Part shown: one piece after another, positions 34,101 to 48,080 of the stretch | How positions within the stretch are numbered: the stretch's first letter is position 1 | Layout: each line of letters opens with the position of its first letter | Assembly (NCBI RefSeq): GCF_022539315.1 | Contig: NC_066316.1 | Coordinates: 100,310,179 to 100,374,178, forward strand | DNA from: Serinus canaria | Taxonomy: Eukaryota; Chordata; Aves; Passeriformes; Fringillidae | Length of the DNA stretch: 64,000 nt | Direction of reading: 5' to 3' | The notes under the pieces: model-generated | Seen by the model: only the letters and a program-made list of their open reading frames with translations | Databases searched by the model: none | Told to the model about the DNA's origin: nothing | Position numbers and translations under genes: made by a program

Positions 34101-37100
34101 CTTTTATTATTACTTTCTTCTTTATCAACACCATCATCATCTTCTTTGTCATTTTCATTACCATCAATTATGGTTTGCAGATGTTAGTTAACACTTTTGT
34201 TAAAAACAGTGTCCTCAAAGTGATCTTTCTTTTCTGTCATTGCATGTATTGATTTCCATTTGAATTGATTGAATTTAGAAAGGATTAGATATGTTTCCAG
34301 TTTTTGTATAATAGTAACATCTCAACATTTGTTGACATCTCTTATTGACATTTTACTTTGCTTTTCCAGTCCAGTTGCTTGCTGAATTTAAAGTGCAGGA
34401 TTACAGATGCTTGCATCAGAACACATTTGAAATTGCTGTTTATGTTTTGAGAGGTTTTTGTAGTAAGCTACTTTCTTCCAAATAGACTTTTTCCTTCCCT
34501 GGAGACCTTTAAGTTTTCTTCTCAGACATAGCCCCAAGAAGAACCAGGCTCCAATTTCACTGGTAGCCAGACCAATGCCAGGGCAGTGGTGCAAGTCTGG
34601 GAACTGGACTGTCTTGTAGGGGTTTACTATGATTTTGGCACTTTATGTAATAGCTCCATCCAAGGGTCAGGTGTTGACAGGTCAGGTAATTTTCCCAGCT
34701 TGTGATATAAATGCTGGCACTTTCAGTGGTTAAGATACCTCTTTAACTAGGCCAAATGTCCAGGAACACTTCAGTTTACCTTTAAAGCTATAGCCCTTTT
34801 CTAGCAGAAACACAAAAGTCTAGTAAAGGGTTTTTCTACCCTTTCAGACATGGAAACTAGTTAATGATTTGCTTGCAGCTTAGTATTATCAACAGTACAT
34901 CATATAATGACATGCTCTAAAATGTTAAGAGTCTAACTATCCTCTGAAAACATAATTGTTTGTTTTCTGCTCCTACACCCATATATTTTAAGGAAGGTTA
35001 AGTTATTATCTAAGACCCTGTGTAAGCCTGAACTACCTACTCTGTGAGTACTTCTCTTCAAGCCAAAACAGCACCTACTTTGTTGTGCACTGTAAATTGC
35101 AGCATGGACCAGAACACATCCTCCTCTTCCCAGCTCTTACTAAAGCTGCAAAGGAACTGATCACAGGAAAGAGCTTTGACTTGAAGAGTTTTATAGATAA
35201 TTAGGAAAATTACAAGTGTTCATGGATGTGCTGCAACTTTGATCTCTTAATAAGTTATCACAAAATGTCAATACCAATGAAAAAATGTCAAATTCTTTTT
35301 TTTTCCTCCTTTCTTTTCTCGACAGTGAATTCACAATGTCAATGATCAGTTTGAAAATAGGGGAATGATTAGTGCTACTAGCAATAGGAATAATGAGAAC
35401 AAGATATTGAATAGAGCAGAGGTTTTTTTGTGTGCAGCACCTTTGATAAACCAACCATAAAACAGGGCTCTTATTACTGTGGCAACTATTTTAAGAAAAA
35501 TGTTCCCCTGCTGAATTTGTCTTTTGACTTTAAACACGACAATAACCTCACACATTCAGCAGAATTCACCTCTCAAAGCCACGGCCATGCTTTCTGCTTC
35601 CGGAAAATAGTGCACTGAAGTGTTCTCACAGACTTGGCCATCTATTAGAAGAACCCATTCTCAGGGAATTTATATATTTATATATAAAAGCTACCAAGCT
35701 GCTCCTTTACTGCTCTTTTAGAAAAGTGTTTCATTGGTTACACTCTGTTTCAAATACTATGACAGGCTACATTTTCATTTTTTTCAGTGGATCTACTTTG
35801 TTATATACTTCACTTGTGCATGGCACTCAAGCAGAATGCCATAGTAAAAGAGTACTTTTTCAAATAAGAACTTGGGTCATTAAATTTTTGCAGAGAATTC
35901 CACACCACAGAATTTGAGCGTAATGAAAACCCCTTGACTGCAGAGATTTGGTGGCAATATTCATAGCTATAGATGGACAGCAAATTAGGCCTGCTGTGCT
36001 ACATGCATTGTCCTGCTAGAGTGAGGCACATTAACTGAATTTAACTCTGCAGTCAATAGATGTCTTTCCATCTCTTAAATGTATAACTCACTGGTGGGCA
36101 ACAGAGAAGACAGGAAGCAGAAGGGAAAATGGAAAAAGAATCTAATAATTATGCATAATACATGTAAAATGCTTATTATAAATGAACATTTGCTCATTCT
36201 GAATTTTAGATCTCAACAGCTAGTTTTGCAGTAAAAAGTAAGGTTTAGTGTTATACTTAAAGATATATGTATTGATTATGATGTTCAGAAAAATGTAAGT
36301 AGTTATATCTATCTAAAAAGCATTGTCATTAACAGGAGAACTAAAAATCTATGTCAGAATAACATCAAAGCAACAAAACATTTAATTAAATGGCTGAAGA
36401 TTATTATTTGCTTTTTATAAGTGACTTAGAGAAAAAATAATCTAAAAAAAAAAAAAACTAAATCCAAAAATCTAAAAATCTAAATTCAGACTCTTCTTGT
36501 TCAAGTACATTTAGTAACAAATGAAAGTACATCTCAGAAGTTTCTAGCAGAATTTTACAGTCATATATTTTCAAACTAAAGTATTTTAAATGCTTCTAAA
36601 TTTGTTATGTTTGAGTAAATTTTCATGTCAAAGCAGACCTCACATTTCTTATATAAAAATGGCAGCTAGTCTCTTTCAAAAGTTCTTTCTTTAAGAATAC
36701 ATGGATTTTATTTCTTATTGTTGCTACTTAAGTAGTTTCAAACCAGTTTCTCAAAATCTTGGATGGTGACTTGGACACTATCTATATTTATTATTGGGCA
36801 AAGCTGCCAGCAGACAAAAAGAAATAGCCATCAGAGGCAGAGACAGGAAGCTCAGATATAAGAGAGAGTTTTTAACGTGCTCTGCAAAGTCCATTGTGAA
36901 GTTTATACCAGTTTTTATCTAAAGTATATTATCCTACTAGTGGTCCTTTCACACTCCATTTACTCATCCCTCTTGCAGTTAAGTGCCTTGAAAACCAGAG
37001 TGTGAACCCTCTGGAACACTGTCAATTTGTGTGCTGCTCACAATATTGGGAGCCATGCCTGGCTGGGACTTTCAGATACTACCGTACATTTTGAAAAAAA

Positions 37101-38877
37101 TAAACAACACATTAAGGATTATTTGTTTATAACATTACAGACAAAAATTGTGTTAGGCTGTACTTCTGAGGTCAGTTTGCCCACATAACAGTTCTCCTGA
37201 AACAGCTTTCCTTTTTCCTCAGTGCATTTTCCCTTATCAATATATTTCCTGCTGCAAGATCCACATAAAAGTATATATGAATATATAAAATCAATGAAAG
37301 TATTAATTTCATATATTTGGTTGCTTTTCAGTGAACAAATAAATAAGAAAATACTTTCAAGCCTGGCTATTTGTACTATAAAACTAGATTTTAATGTGAT
37401 GCAACTTGTGTAATGTACCCAGGATGAAAATGATCATCTTAAAATAAATCCTGGTACAGGCCTACTTGTAAAAGGGAAATATTTTCCACTTATCAGATTT
37501 TAGATGGATGTCTAGAGCCACAGATAAAAAGCAGTATCTTTATTAGTCTAATTTCTTTCATGAATACCATTTTACAGCATTAATTATTTTGGCTAGTGAA
37601 GGATCCTTTCACCATCCAGTTTACAGAATGGATGGTTGTCTCAGAAAGAATTGGGGAGTGGGGAAAGCATGACTCTACGTGGATTGGTCAATTTATTACA
37701 GAAATTGAGTAAAACATTGTCGTTTAGCAGAAATTCCATAATGTTGCTTGGTGGCATAAAGGTCACTAGATTAAAGATATCATTTATCATATAATTTGAG
37801 CTATTAGGTATAAAGCTGAAACCTATTTTATTAGTTTGCCTTTAGGAATGTTAGCTTATCCAGGACACATGGTCACTAGCACAGTCACTTTGGTTCTTGA
37901 GGGCTTTTGTGCTCTCTTCTACAGAGATAAATATGCTGCAATTCAACACGACCTGAGAACCTCATGGTGTTCCATCAGCAGGTGGGGGAGGATTCAAGAT
38001 ATACTCCTAAAAAACAGGGGTTTGTTAGCCCCTTTTTCATCTCAGTTTCATCTCTTGTGAAATGTAGACACTTCTATCTGAATTCTCATATTAACATAAA
38101 CCCATTTCATAAATATACTTGAAGTATAGGTCTGTCAAAGGAATATATTGCTTCACCTCTCACCGTATGAGCTATAAAGAGTATAGAATTTCAGCATATA
38201 AGACACAACATTTGACAAAGACTGTTAATATTGACTTTAAATCTTATTGTTTCTTTCAGCTTTTTTAAGGTATGATTTTGATGTTTGTGTTATTGCTATT
38301 ACTCTGGTGATTTAACTACAGTTGTGGAAATAAATATACTTAGGAGCTGCAACCACTGTTTCCAGCTTAGCACAGCAGTGTCATTTTTCTTCAGGAGCCA
38401 AGGTATGGTTGGCTGTCTTCTGTTGAGGTGTTAGAGACATTCATAATGAATGAAGGCACATGTATGTCCTCAGTCTGTCTTCAAAAGTCATAGTGGGGCC
38501 CTCAAACAGATGATGCACTGAGATAACTTGCTCTGTATTAGGTTTTAGCACCTTGAGAGCAGGGCAAACATCTGATGGCAGGATCAGCACATAGCTCTAA
38601 CAGTAATTATGTGACTGAACCAATTATTTTACCAGCAAAATGTGAGCAACTTTTTCTTATCTTTATATCACACTGCTGCTCCACAATTGGAAAACTAAGT
38701 TGAGTTTAAATCCCATCCATGTTCACATAACATTATGGTCTTCCACCAGGATGACTACTTCCTGCTGATTATAATGAATTACTTAAAAGTATTCAGAAAT
38801 TCTTAGGTACATCCCAGACTCAGAAATTAGCTGCTTCCATAGAACTCTCCAGTTACACAGATTTGCTTTGTTAGTAG
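31180..38877. other. Unassigned AT-rich DNA
   Basis: I see no recognisable gene or transposon. A GC-richer stretch at 31650-32130 holds an 82-codon plus-strand frame (31661-31909) of ordinary protein-like composition but unknown relation. There is a 17-bp T run at 33245-33261 and a strong splice-acceptor-like tract at 33602-33637. The remaining open frames look random. Confidence 0.45.
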
Positions 38878-38929
38878 CTGGCCTCAATGATGTTAGAGCT
38901 CTTTCCCAACCTATATGATTCTATGATTC
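38878..38929 (+). mobile_element. CR1 LINE 3' tail, very short
   Basis: The last 50 bp of a CR1 element: 'CTCAATGATGTTAGAGCTC' followed by TTTCCCAACCTATATG and the terminal octamers ATTCTATGATTC. The match is to the 3' UTR end only. Confidence 0.68.
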
Positions 38930-39089
38930 ATGCAAAAGGTGTTTTTTAAAATCAAAATAAAAAGTATTCAGTTGACCTTATTTAAAATCAGCCAGACTGC
39001 TGCAGCACCACAGCATCCAGAACACCCAGCTGACATCTAAACACTAGCATCTCTCAAGTGCAAAGAAAGACAGAACAATTTCTAATATG

Positions 39090-39210
39090 CTTTATGGTTT
39101 AACCTAGCATTGGCAAGGGAAGAACCAGCCCCCTTCCTCCCTACCCCTTTTATTTGGGAGGGATTGAAATAGCAGAAATAGGCCTGGAAGAACAGCAGTC
39201 CAGCTCTACC
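39090..39210 (+). mobile_element. Possible LTR 5'-end fragment
   Basis: The segment starting near TTTATGGTTTAACCTAGCAT (39092) resembles the opening of avian ERV LTRs with 'TGGTTTAACCCCAGC' starts, followed by a C-rich stretch and a GGGAGGGATTG block. Only about 120 bp can be matched and the right end is not visible. It may be coincidence. Confidence 0.3.
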
Positions 39211-40885
39211 AGCATGATGTCTGCACTGGTATTTTAGCCTGGAAGGAGGGCCACACACATGTCAATGAATTGCTTACAGATGCTTGCACCAGTGTCCCTG
39301 TGCTCTATGCAGGCACCAGCAGACTGAGCAGCATAAGAGGGGACCCACTGTCAGAGCAATCCTTTACTGTTCCTGCCTCAGGTGAAGTCTCCCAAACAAT
39401 TCATAGGCATAGAGAGAGATTAAAAGTAGACTTCAGAGAAACAAAACAGCCTTTCACGCTGTTTATTTTACTATTATAGGCATATTTGCATAAGCATGTT
39501 TAATAATATACTGAGTACTTATGAGAATAAAATGGGAAGGATTTCCTCATTTACTCATTCTGGGAATACTTCCTTAGCCATAAAACTGGACAAACCAGTT
39601 TTCTTCCCCATGGCTCTTATCTATTAATGTCATCTCTCAAAAAAGGAGAGCTCTGTTTGAATACCAGCAATAGCCAGATATTGCTGTAGTTGCAAATTCT
39701 TTCCTGATAGGTAATAAACAATTCTAATTTTAAAAGTCCTTTGAAGAGACTCATGTTATTGAGGTATATTAAGAAAATAACCTTACCAGCAGCAGTGTTG
39801 TCCCAGCTTGACACTGGATATGAAACCAAAAGAGGTCAGGAACCCAATAAACCCAATACACTGGGCTATAAGGAAATTCAATTCAACCACTTTGACACAG
39901 TGTGGGTCTGGAGAATGATCTGCTCTTGAAGCTTTCCACCTGTGCATTTTAATGCCTCATACATGCACTCAGACTCACTGGAGAATGAAAAAACTCTTAC
40001 CTTTCTTATGAAGTAAACCCCAGAGGGTCTCAACATCAAGGTCTAGCAAATGGCACAGGATTAATCAAAAGTCTTGATATTTTTCCTTCTCTTCCAACTC
40101 ACCTGAATCCTGACTAAAGTAATTATGATTTCCAACCCTTTATCTCTATCTGGGCCCTTGTCCTTGATAATTCTTAAAAATATGAAAGCTCCCATTGAAC
40201 TTTTCCCTCTGGTTTCATCCCAAAGTTTCCTTGTGACTAACCTGCTTTAATAACCTCTTTTTTTAAAAGTATTATTTTTTACTACAAAGAAAGAAAGAAT
40301 TAGAAGATATGAATAAATTCTCAGAGAGATCTATATAAAGCTTTAGGAATGTTAAATGAACAGTGAATTCAAAGACTTTTGTTTATACCTTTAAATGTGA
40401 AATTAAAGTAAATTTGTGGGAACAGGTTTGCAACTCATGACAAGACATCTGTTTTTCACAGTGGAAATCTGTTTAACTGGTGGAAATCATTGCCTTAATA
40501 CCTTACTGAGTTCAAGAGCTTGTAAGCTTTAAAACAACTAACCATTTACATGGATAATGTGAACACCCACTGTTATATTAGACAGAAAATAAAGATTTTG
40601 TTCAGAATGGTAATAAATCTTCATGCTTTTACACCACAACGTATCATTAGCTGTCAAGAAGTAAGAACCAATTTACATAATAACAAACTACCCTAAATAA
40701 AATACCCTAAAGAACAACAGAACCCCGAAGTATATCTGCAACAAATCAAACATCAAAAACAACTGAATGTTTGGTGAAATAAAAAGGAAATGTAGTGTGT
40801 ATCAAACATAACCTCCAGTTTTATTTGCAGCAATATTCTAAATTAAATTCATTGCTTAAGAATATTTAAAATAAAAATAGTAATA

Positions 40886-40902
40886 ATATATATATATATA
40901 TA
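40886..40902. repeat. (TA)n dinucleotide repeat
   Basis: Short alternating TA run next to A-rich DNA. Confidence 0.88.
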
Positions 40903-42041
40903 CACAAACATCAACTTCTAACGACCTGTCTCTGCAGCTGATGGCTGAGGATGCCTCAAGGGCAGCCTTGGGGTCCTTCCTGAGACCAAGGCTGGCTGTT
41001 GTCACATGTGTCCCTCCAGTGGCACACAGGACAATCAGGGCTGAGGCACAAAACAACTCAGGTCGTAGCTGAGGGATGGATGGTGAGACCAGCCCTGACT
41101 ACCTGCAGAGGGAACTGTTACACAGCATGGGATGCTTTTTGTCATTGCATATTAGTCACCTTCAGCAGACCAGTAGCACATATCCTACATATCCTTATCC
41201 ATCTGTGTCATTTATAGAACTTAGGGTTACTTTAGAAAAGCATGGAAAGAGATTTACAGGTAACCACAGTGTTATTGCATGGCAGTGAACCTCCACATTC
41301 ACTTGAAAGTCAGATGTTTACTGCACTCACTGCTAAGTAACTATAACTTACTTCAGCACTAGTCTGGTTTTGTTTTAATAAGGTGTCTTCCACCAGCTTC
41401 GTGCATTCACCACAGTTTTGTCTGCATGAGAAGGCTGCAACATGTAACATTTTCCAACTGCAATTATAGGATCTTCTGTTTATGGGTCATGGAACAATAA
41501 CTGAGTCTTCTTCAGTCAGATCAGTTGATACCATTTTTAGAGATTACATTACACCTGATTATAGTCTCACTGGTCACCTGTAACCACTGTCCACCAGGAT
41601 GAGGTTGTTGCTGAATTCTTCTGTTTTCTGTACTTGCCTTGGAAGACCAGAGTACAAGCTCAGGACCAGGGTTTAGACATTTGAGCATAATAATTGCCTT
41701 TAAGAACCCAAAGCTCAGTAAGGGACAGCACTGCATTCCTGCTAATTTCCTGCTAAGATTATGGACTAAAAACAACCTGAATGTTAAATAACTTAAGGTT
41801 AAATAATTTCTTCAGCCATGCAAATATTTTTAAAAAATTCTTATTTTAATTGTTTTTTTTTTTCTTTTCTCTTTTATAATCTCAAAATTTGTGTGATTCA
41901 CAAGAAAGATATTTATTAAACTCTCCAGAGGACACAAACCTGCAAAGGAGCAAGCTTGCTCTTCTGGCATGTCTCTGAACCTTCTTCAGTTAAACATTCA
42001 CATTTAGTCATCAAATAAATGCTATTGCATTGTGGGGTTTT

Positions 42042-42074
42042 TTATTATTATTATTAGTAGTAGTATTATTATTG
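42042..42074. repeat. (TTA)n/(TAG)n trinucleotide repeat
   Basis: TTATTATTATTA followed by TAGTAGTAG and again TATTATTATT, about 33 bp with a three-base period. Confidence 0.88.
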
Positions 42075-45000
42075 GAAAAATTCTACATTGTTTGCTTTAA
42101 CATATTTTTAGAGGAATTACACTGAGCTTTAAAAGGCTGTGAAATTTATATCAATCATTAAACTGTTCCTCAAGATGCAGTTCAATTTTCTTCAAAAGGT
42201 GAACAAACCAAGCTCATTGGCATTTTGATGAAATTAAGAGGAAAGGTCTAAGAACTTGGTGGTAGTAATAAAAAATAGCAATTTAAAGGAGAAAAAAGTG
42301 GCAGAAGAAAAAATAGTATAGATTCAGAAACTCAGAAGTTGCACTGGAAAGATCTATGCTTCATTATGCATGATGAACCAAACACCTTTTTGATACACTG
42401 TTTTATAACTGGATTTGAGACCAGAAGTCAGAAAAATTTTTTAAAAATATTAAACTAAACCAAACAAATACCAGCTCAAATCCCCACAGTTACAAAGTAT
42501 TACCTAATTTTTGAAATAAAGTGCTTGAAATACACTTTTAAAAATGAAAACTGCTTCAAATAGACTCCATTTCAGCAATGGCGATATGCATAGTTCAAAT
42601 CAAACATTCAGGAAATCACATTGTGAGAATGATTACACTTCATTACATTCAAAAATAAACAACAGTGCACATGTGTTTTATTTGTTTGTTGAATTTTATT
42701 GATGGTTTAATTTCACAGATGAACTAAGACATGAAACAAAACATTGCACTTTCATTTTTAGACATTTTTCTAGGTTTTTTTTCCCCAATAAGGAAAAAGG
42801 AGGAAAATTCTAGGTTTGTATGACCAAACCTTGTAAGTTCATTATTTCTTTCACCACAAAGGTAATTTTCAGCCCATTGGTTAAGAAATCTTCCAGAAAT
42901 GTTCAGAACTTTCCTTACCTTTTTACAAATCATGCCTGATCTGCTCATGACTGTAGCCTGAGTTGGTTTGTTTCACATTTCCAAACCCTGTTCTTTCTTC
43001 TAACTCAGCTCAAATTCAATATTAACTTCAGGCAACTCAAAGATACATTTGTTTTAGAAAATAGTCATTGTAAAATATTTGTTCAGACACAAGGTTGAGC
43101 CCTCAGGGCTCAAACTGAGCTGAAGACAATGCAAGAAATATAGACAACATTAGTAACACATTCTGCTGTGTTAGAGAAACACCCAAATATATATGAATGG
43201 TTACAGTGGGGATTTATTCTAAAGGACCTGACTGGTCTGATATAGTCTAAGTCTTCCTTTCTTCTCATTAAAGGCAACAGAAACTATAGAATCAATTCTT
43301 TTCAAAGTGGTATTTTAGAAATCCCCCTTTTAAAATAGAAATCAAAATATATATGCCAGTTCACCTCTCTTAGCTGTCAAAAAGATGTGGTACTGAAGGT
43401 GGCTGAGTTTCTTGAACAGTTGGCTTCAGACTCAAAACATTCTCTTTTGTCCTGTACTGAACCATTGTTTGGGCTCTTAAATGGCAACTGCTAAAGAACA
43501 CAGTAAGTCTGGGCAGTCAGAAGTTCTGATTTATTTCAACTTGTTCCCCTTAACTGTGGCACTCATCTGGAAATTATTTTCAAAACATTGTCCTTCCAAC
43601 TTTCTTTTCTTTTAGTCTTTTAAGCAGAGACTGCCATTGTTCATATACAAAAAAATCTGACCTGACTGAAGATTTATATGTTGATATAAATATATTCACA
43701 AAATTAAATTTTCTGCACTAATTTTAAACATAGCTAACAAGCCAATCTGGGCACAGTTGATTTAAGTTCCTCTGGGGAAAAAAAAATAATTTGCAAGATT
43801 TAGTTGATTACAAATTCATATGTACAAGATAGTGTTTAGAAAAGAAATAGAAAAAATAATGATGATTCTTTCAGGATATCAAAAGCAAAATCCACTGAAT
43901 GAAATAAAAAGACCAAAAAATAGCTTCTGAAAGTGTGTAATGAAATGTTACAAATAGGGAATTGCAGCACAAAGCTAACAGATATAAATCTAGTATGAAT
44001 CAATTCTCCTTTCCTGTTATATTCAGCCTTAATAAGATAGTTTTAACAGGTTCACACCTTTCTGCCAATTTCAGAAAAGGCTTCTACTGATCAATAGCAT
44101 TTGTTTCAAAGAAGGGAGCAAAGTGAGGGGGAGATGCTGGTAACCAGAGGTGCACTTTTTCTGAGAAGATGGCTGAATAATGCTGTAAAACTGTGTGAAA
44201 CACAGAAGCAATATACCAGATAATCATCAGTGCTGTCACTCATGAAGCTTTCATTTCCAATCTACTGTTTTGTTTATTTTCTTATTTAATGCCTTAAAGA
44301 ACACAAAACAGTTCCAACTATTTGGAATAATGCATTTTCTAGATTTTGGGATAGAAAACTTTGTACAGAATTTGCCTCAGAAGAAATTTCAGTAGTATTG
44401 AGATTATGGAGACACAACCCTGGACACAGTACACTACTGAGCATATTCCCTACTGTGAGAAGCATTTTTGTTTCAAATCCAGGCAACAGACTGAGACAAT
44501 GCAAGTCCTACTTTTATGTCTGGCTTTCAGAAATGAGCTTGTGTGCTTCTGGTTCTGCTGCTCCAGTCCTCGGGATCTCTGTTTACATGGAAAACCCTGT
44601 GCCTTTAAAACAGCCTTTCTTGATTTCTTTTCTTAAAGATTTTCCTTTAAAACGTTCATTGTTGTTATTTAGTTTTCAGATCATGCTTCAAAAATTTTGT
44701 GTTCTAAATAGAGAAATAATTTTATGAGCTTCACTTGCTACTCTCCAGCCAGTTCCCATGGCTTTCGACATTGAGTGTTTTTTTTTTCCATCATCAAATA
44801 TTTCTTTTTGTTTCTCTTCCCAGAACAAAATTACTCCATTACTTATTATTAGCTCATTGAATTCTCAGCTGTACCTGTAAATAAAGGAGGGCAGGGAGTG
44901 TTCCCTGGCAGAGAGGTGACTGTTCCGTGCCATTAAAATCCTTTATATCCAGAACAAGGTGGCCATACCCAGGCTCTTTATTAAAAGTGATTGCTGGGCT

Positions 45001-45211
45001 AGGATATTGGGACAGTCCTAGTTGAAACCAGGCAAAAATGAGGTAAGGACCTCCACCTCCATGAATGACCCAGTTCTGGGGCACAGGCCAGGACACTGTT
45101 TAGATTGGAGCCTCCTGTTCACCTCCTGTTCACATGAGAATGGAGATGAGGTTTGGGTTTGGGTGGTTTTTGGTTGGTGTGTTTTCATGGTTTTTGCCTC
45201 TTTCTCTTTCC

Positions 45212-45229
45212 TTTTTTTTTTTTTTTTTT
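45212..45229. repeat. Poly(T) tract, 18 bp
   Basis: An uninterrupted run of 18 thymines preceded by a pyrimidine-rich stretch. The apparent Phe-rich reading frames across it are artefacts. Confidence 0.9.
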
Positions 45230-45687
45230 CCTTTGGTGATAATGATAACTATGTGTCTGTTACATTACAATAATAATGTTACCTGTTTTATGATGAGTTC
45301 AGAAAAAGTTAAATACTCCCCATGATGCAGCCACCACTTTCTGCCCTTCCTGGAAAGCAGATGGTGCTGCCACCTCTGCTCATTCAGGGATTATAGCTAA
45401 AGAAGGAGGAAAGCACAGGTCAAAATAAAGCTTATAAAATCCTCAAGCTGGTATGTTTATTATGTCCAGGACTAGGATTCACTCACAGATTTTCTGTAAT
45501 GGGTTGTGCAACACCAGAGCAACATTGTTGTGTGTTTATGAGATTTTGCACTGCCTACAGACTGCAAAACAGGTAGTAAGCACATTTGCTATGTCCAGGG
45601 CTGGCCAGCCACATCTTAGTCTCCAGACAACCTAGCAGACATTGATTTTGAGATCACACAGACTGATTTTTAAAGATTGTTCCAACC

Positions 45688-45880
45688 ATAGAATCATAGA
45701 ATTTTTTGGGTTGGGAGAATATTCAAGATCATCTAGTTCCAACCCCCTGCCATCGGAGGGGGTACTTTCCACTACACCAGGTAGCTCAAAGCCTCATCCA
45801 GTGCCCTTGACGTCTTCCAGGCATGAGGTACCCATAGCTTCTCTAAAACTTCTCTGGGCAAACTGAGTTGCCCAGTTTGA
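45688..45880 (-). mobile_element. CR1 LINE 3'-end fragment, minus strand
   Basis: The reverse complement of the CR1 3' end. The octamers ATAGAATCATAGAATT sit at the left edge (45688-45703), then GGGTTGGGAGAATATTCAAG, ATCATCTAGTTCCAACCCCC, and farther right 'CTTCTCTGGGCAAACTG' (about 45849-45865). These are classic CR1 3' UTR and late coding blocks read in antisense. The element is truncated to about 190 bp on its 5' side (high coordinates). Confidence 0.86.
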
Positions 45881-47789
45881 CTGAAGATGCTAATGTTTCT
45901 CCTAAACTGAAGCTAGTTCACATGCTGACTATCTTAGAGTCAAGGGAACTCAGATTTGCCTTCACTTTCCCATGTTGTCATGCCCCTTCAAGCAGTTAAC
46001 CCAGGACACCCCCAGCCAGTACCTGGATCTGAGAAGTCCAAGTTCATGTCATGTGTAGCCAAAACAGTGCTTAGAAGTACCTTGGATTAAAAACCTGTAA
46101 AGTCTGATACTTACTAGTTGACAGGCAGAATCTGCTGAAATGCTAAATAAAAAGCCGTAGTTAAAATAAGTAACACTTTGAGAAATGTTGAGTAACTGAG
46201 TACATCTGAGTCATCCATGTATGTACTAAATTTTTTAAGCTTTCCTGCTGGCAGATGCCTATGTTTTCTAAGTTTTTTTTAATTCTAAAATTAATTTTTG
46301 GTGCCTGTTTGTCTGTACAATGTTTCCATTGTTGCAGCATAGTGGTTTGATGACTGTGACATAATAGTTCCTCAAAGAACACAGTGTAGATACTTGTAAA
46401 GAAAAAGCAAACAAACAAAAAAAAATTATTTGGAAGATTAAATGCAGTTGATTCTGCAATGAGAAACAGACTGTGGGATTCATAAAAGTGACATGGTAAA
46501 ATATGATAAAAAAATCATTTTGCAGAAATATTTGAATGAGGAATGAGCAGCAAAGTACCCCAAAAGCTTAAAAAAGAATTTGTTGTTGTAAAGACCGGAG
46601 AAGCTGAAAGAGTGGCCGGAGCTTCTTTCTCTGTGACACTGCTTATTGCAGGAAACATAACCCTTTGGTGTATATGCTACATGCAGCGCACAGACAGCAC
46701 TTTTTCTTTTATAATATGTAGCATGAAGCAAATACAATGAAACTAAAATAAAAAGCATTAAAGAGTGCATAAACAAAAATTTCTTGGCTTTTATTTTGAA
46801 ACAGCTACATACAACAGCACTGGAACTATCTTTTTTAAAAATTGCCAAACCATTTTCATTGACTTCATGTTTTGATAAACCAATTTTCATATCTTTATAC
46901 ATTGTATGTCTTTCAAGTTTTAGAGCAATCTAAAGTATGCCTTTAACATTGTCTTCCAAAATACTGTCATAGCCCTCTAGACCAGATGAGTCAATGACAA
47001 GATAGATGAAAAAATGGTCAGATGTTTGGCCTGCAAGATTAGTTGTTGATGGATTAAATCCAGACATTGAAACTGGTGGTATAACACTAGATTTTGATAT
47101 TGGATAGAGCACTTTCCCACGTTAATCCCCAGGTCTAAATATTCTTTTTTCAAATTTTCCAGACATAACCTGTATTTAATTATGTGTCTCTGTTTATGCT
47201 CCTGAAGAATGTTCAAAGAAATCTATAAACAAAGATTTCTCTCCCTGAAAAATTGTGCTTTAATATGAGAGACCTGCTTTGCTACTTCAGGCAAGGTAAC
47301 TTTGTGAAACTCTGTGTTCTTACTGTGAACTCCAAGTCAACAGTATTTACTCAAGCTGCAAGGCACACACTGTAATTTATTGCTTAAGTGATTTACCAAT
47401 GTGTTTATATCCTGTCTTTGTCTAGTTTAGTAGGTACAAGAACATTTAGTAATTATTGCTACTTAAAGATTAGTAGCTGATGGATGCTGATGGTATTTTA
47501 GTAAATTGCTTCTTTACAGGAGAGTGATAGTGTTGGGTTTTTTGTTCCTCAGCCATAAAGGGTTTCTTTGCATTGGAAACATGGACTGTAGTAACTGTCC
47601 TGGAAAGAATGAGTAGCTGTCCCAGTGTGGGTGTGGATGAAGTTATATTTATCAGATGAGGATTAGGGCAGGCACAGCTATTTCCATAAAAGATACACTA
47701 TTTATAATTAACTTCTGTATCAGTGGAACTGCATCCATCGTACATTTGTGTCCCAGCTATTCTTATTAATGCTGGGATCTGGCACTGTA
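45881..47789. other. Unassigned AT-rich DNA
   Basis: I recognise no gene or transposon. A 140-codon minus-strand frame (46902-46480) lacks any domain I know and is probably chance. Confidence 0.5.
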
Positions 47790-47940
47790 ACATAATTCAG
47801 GTTGGAAGGAACCTCAGGAGGCTTCTGGCTCAGCCTTATGCTCAAAGAAGAGACAGCTCTAAGGCTGCTTAATGCTCAGTCTAGTTGGATTTCAAAAATT
47901 TCCAAAGATGGGACAGCCCTTAACTCTCAGAGTTCCATGA
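47790..47940 (-). mobile_element. CR1 LINE 3'-end fragment, minus strand
   Basis: Antisense CR1 3' region: CAGGTTGGAAGGAACCTCAG at 47798, then GGCTTCTGGCTCAGCC, 'TGCTCAAAGAAGAGACAGC', and a TCCAAAGATGGGACAGCC block near 47900. The pattern is that of the CR1 3' end without preserved octamers. It ends about 50 bp before the long pyrimidine tract. Confidence 0.7.
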
Positions 47941-47987
47941 TTTTCATATAAGCTACCTTGTGTATAAATAATCTTTCACTCTCTTTA

Positions 47988-48031
47988 TTCTTTCTTTCTT
48001 CTTTCTTTCTTTCTTTTTCTTCTTTCTTTCT

Positions 48032-48080
<49 letters not shown>

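Larger units (their letters stand above)
39211..45687. other. Unassigned AT-rich DNA
   Basis: I see no gene or transposon I can name. Simple repeats are noted separately at 40886, 42042 and 45212. An 11-bp tandem duplication (CCTCCTGTTCA twice) lies near 45111-45132. Confidence 0.5.

Noticed and set aside
46480..46902. 140-codon minus-strand frame with a hydrophobic stretch
   Set aside because: No homologue recognised. Hydrophobicity follows from T-rich codons.
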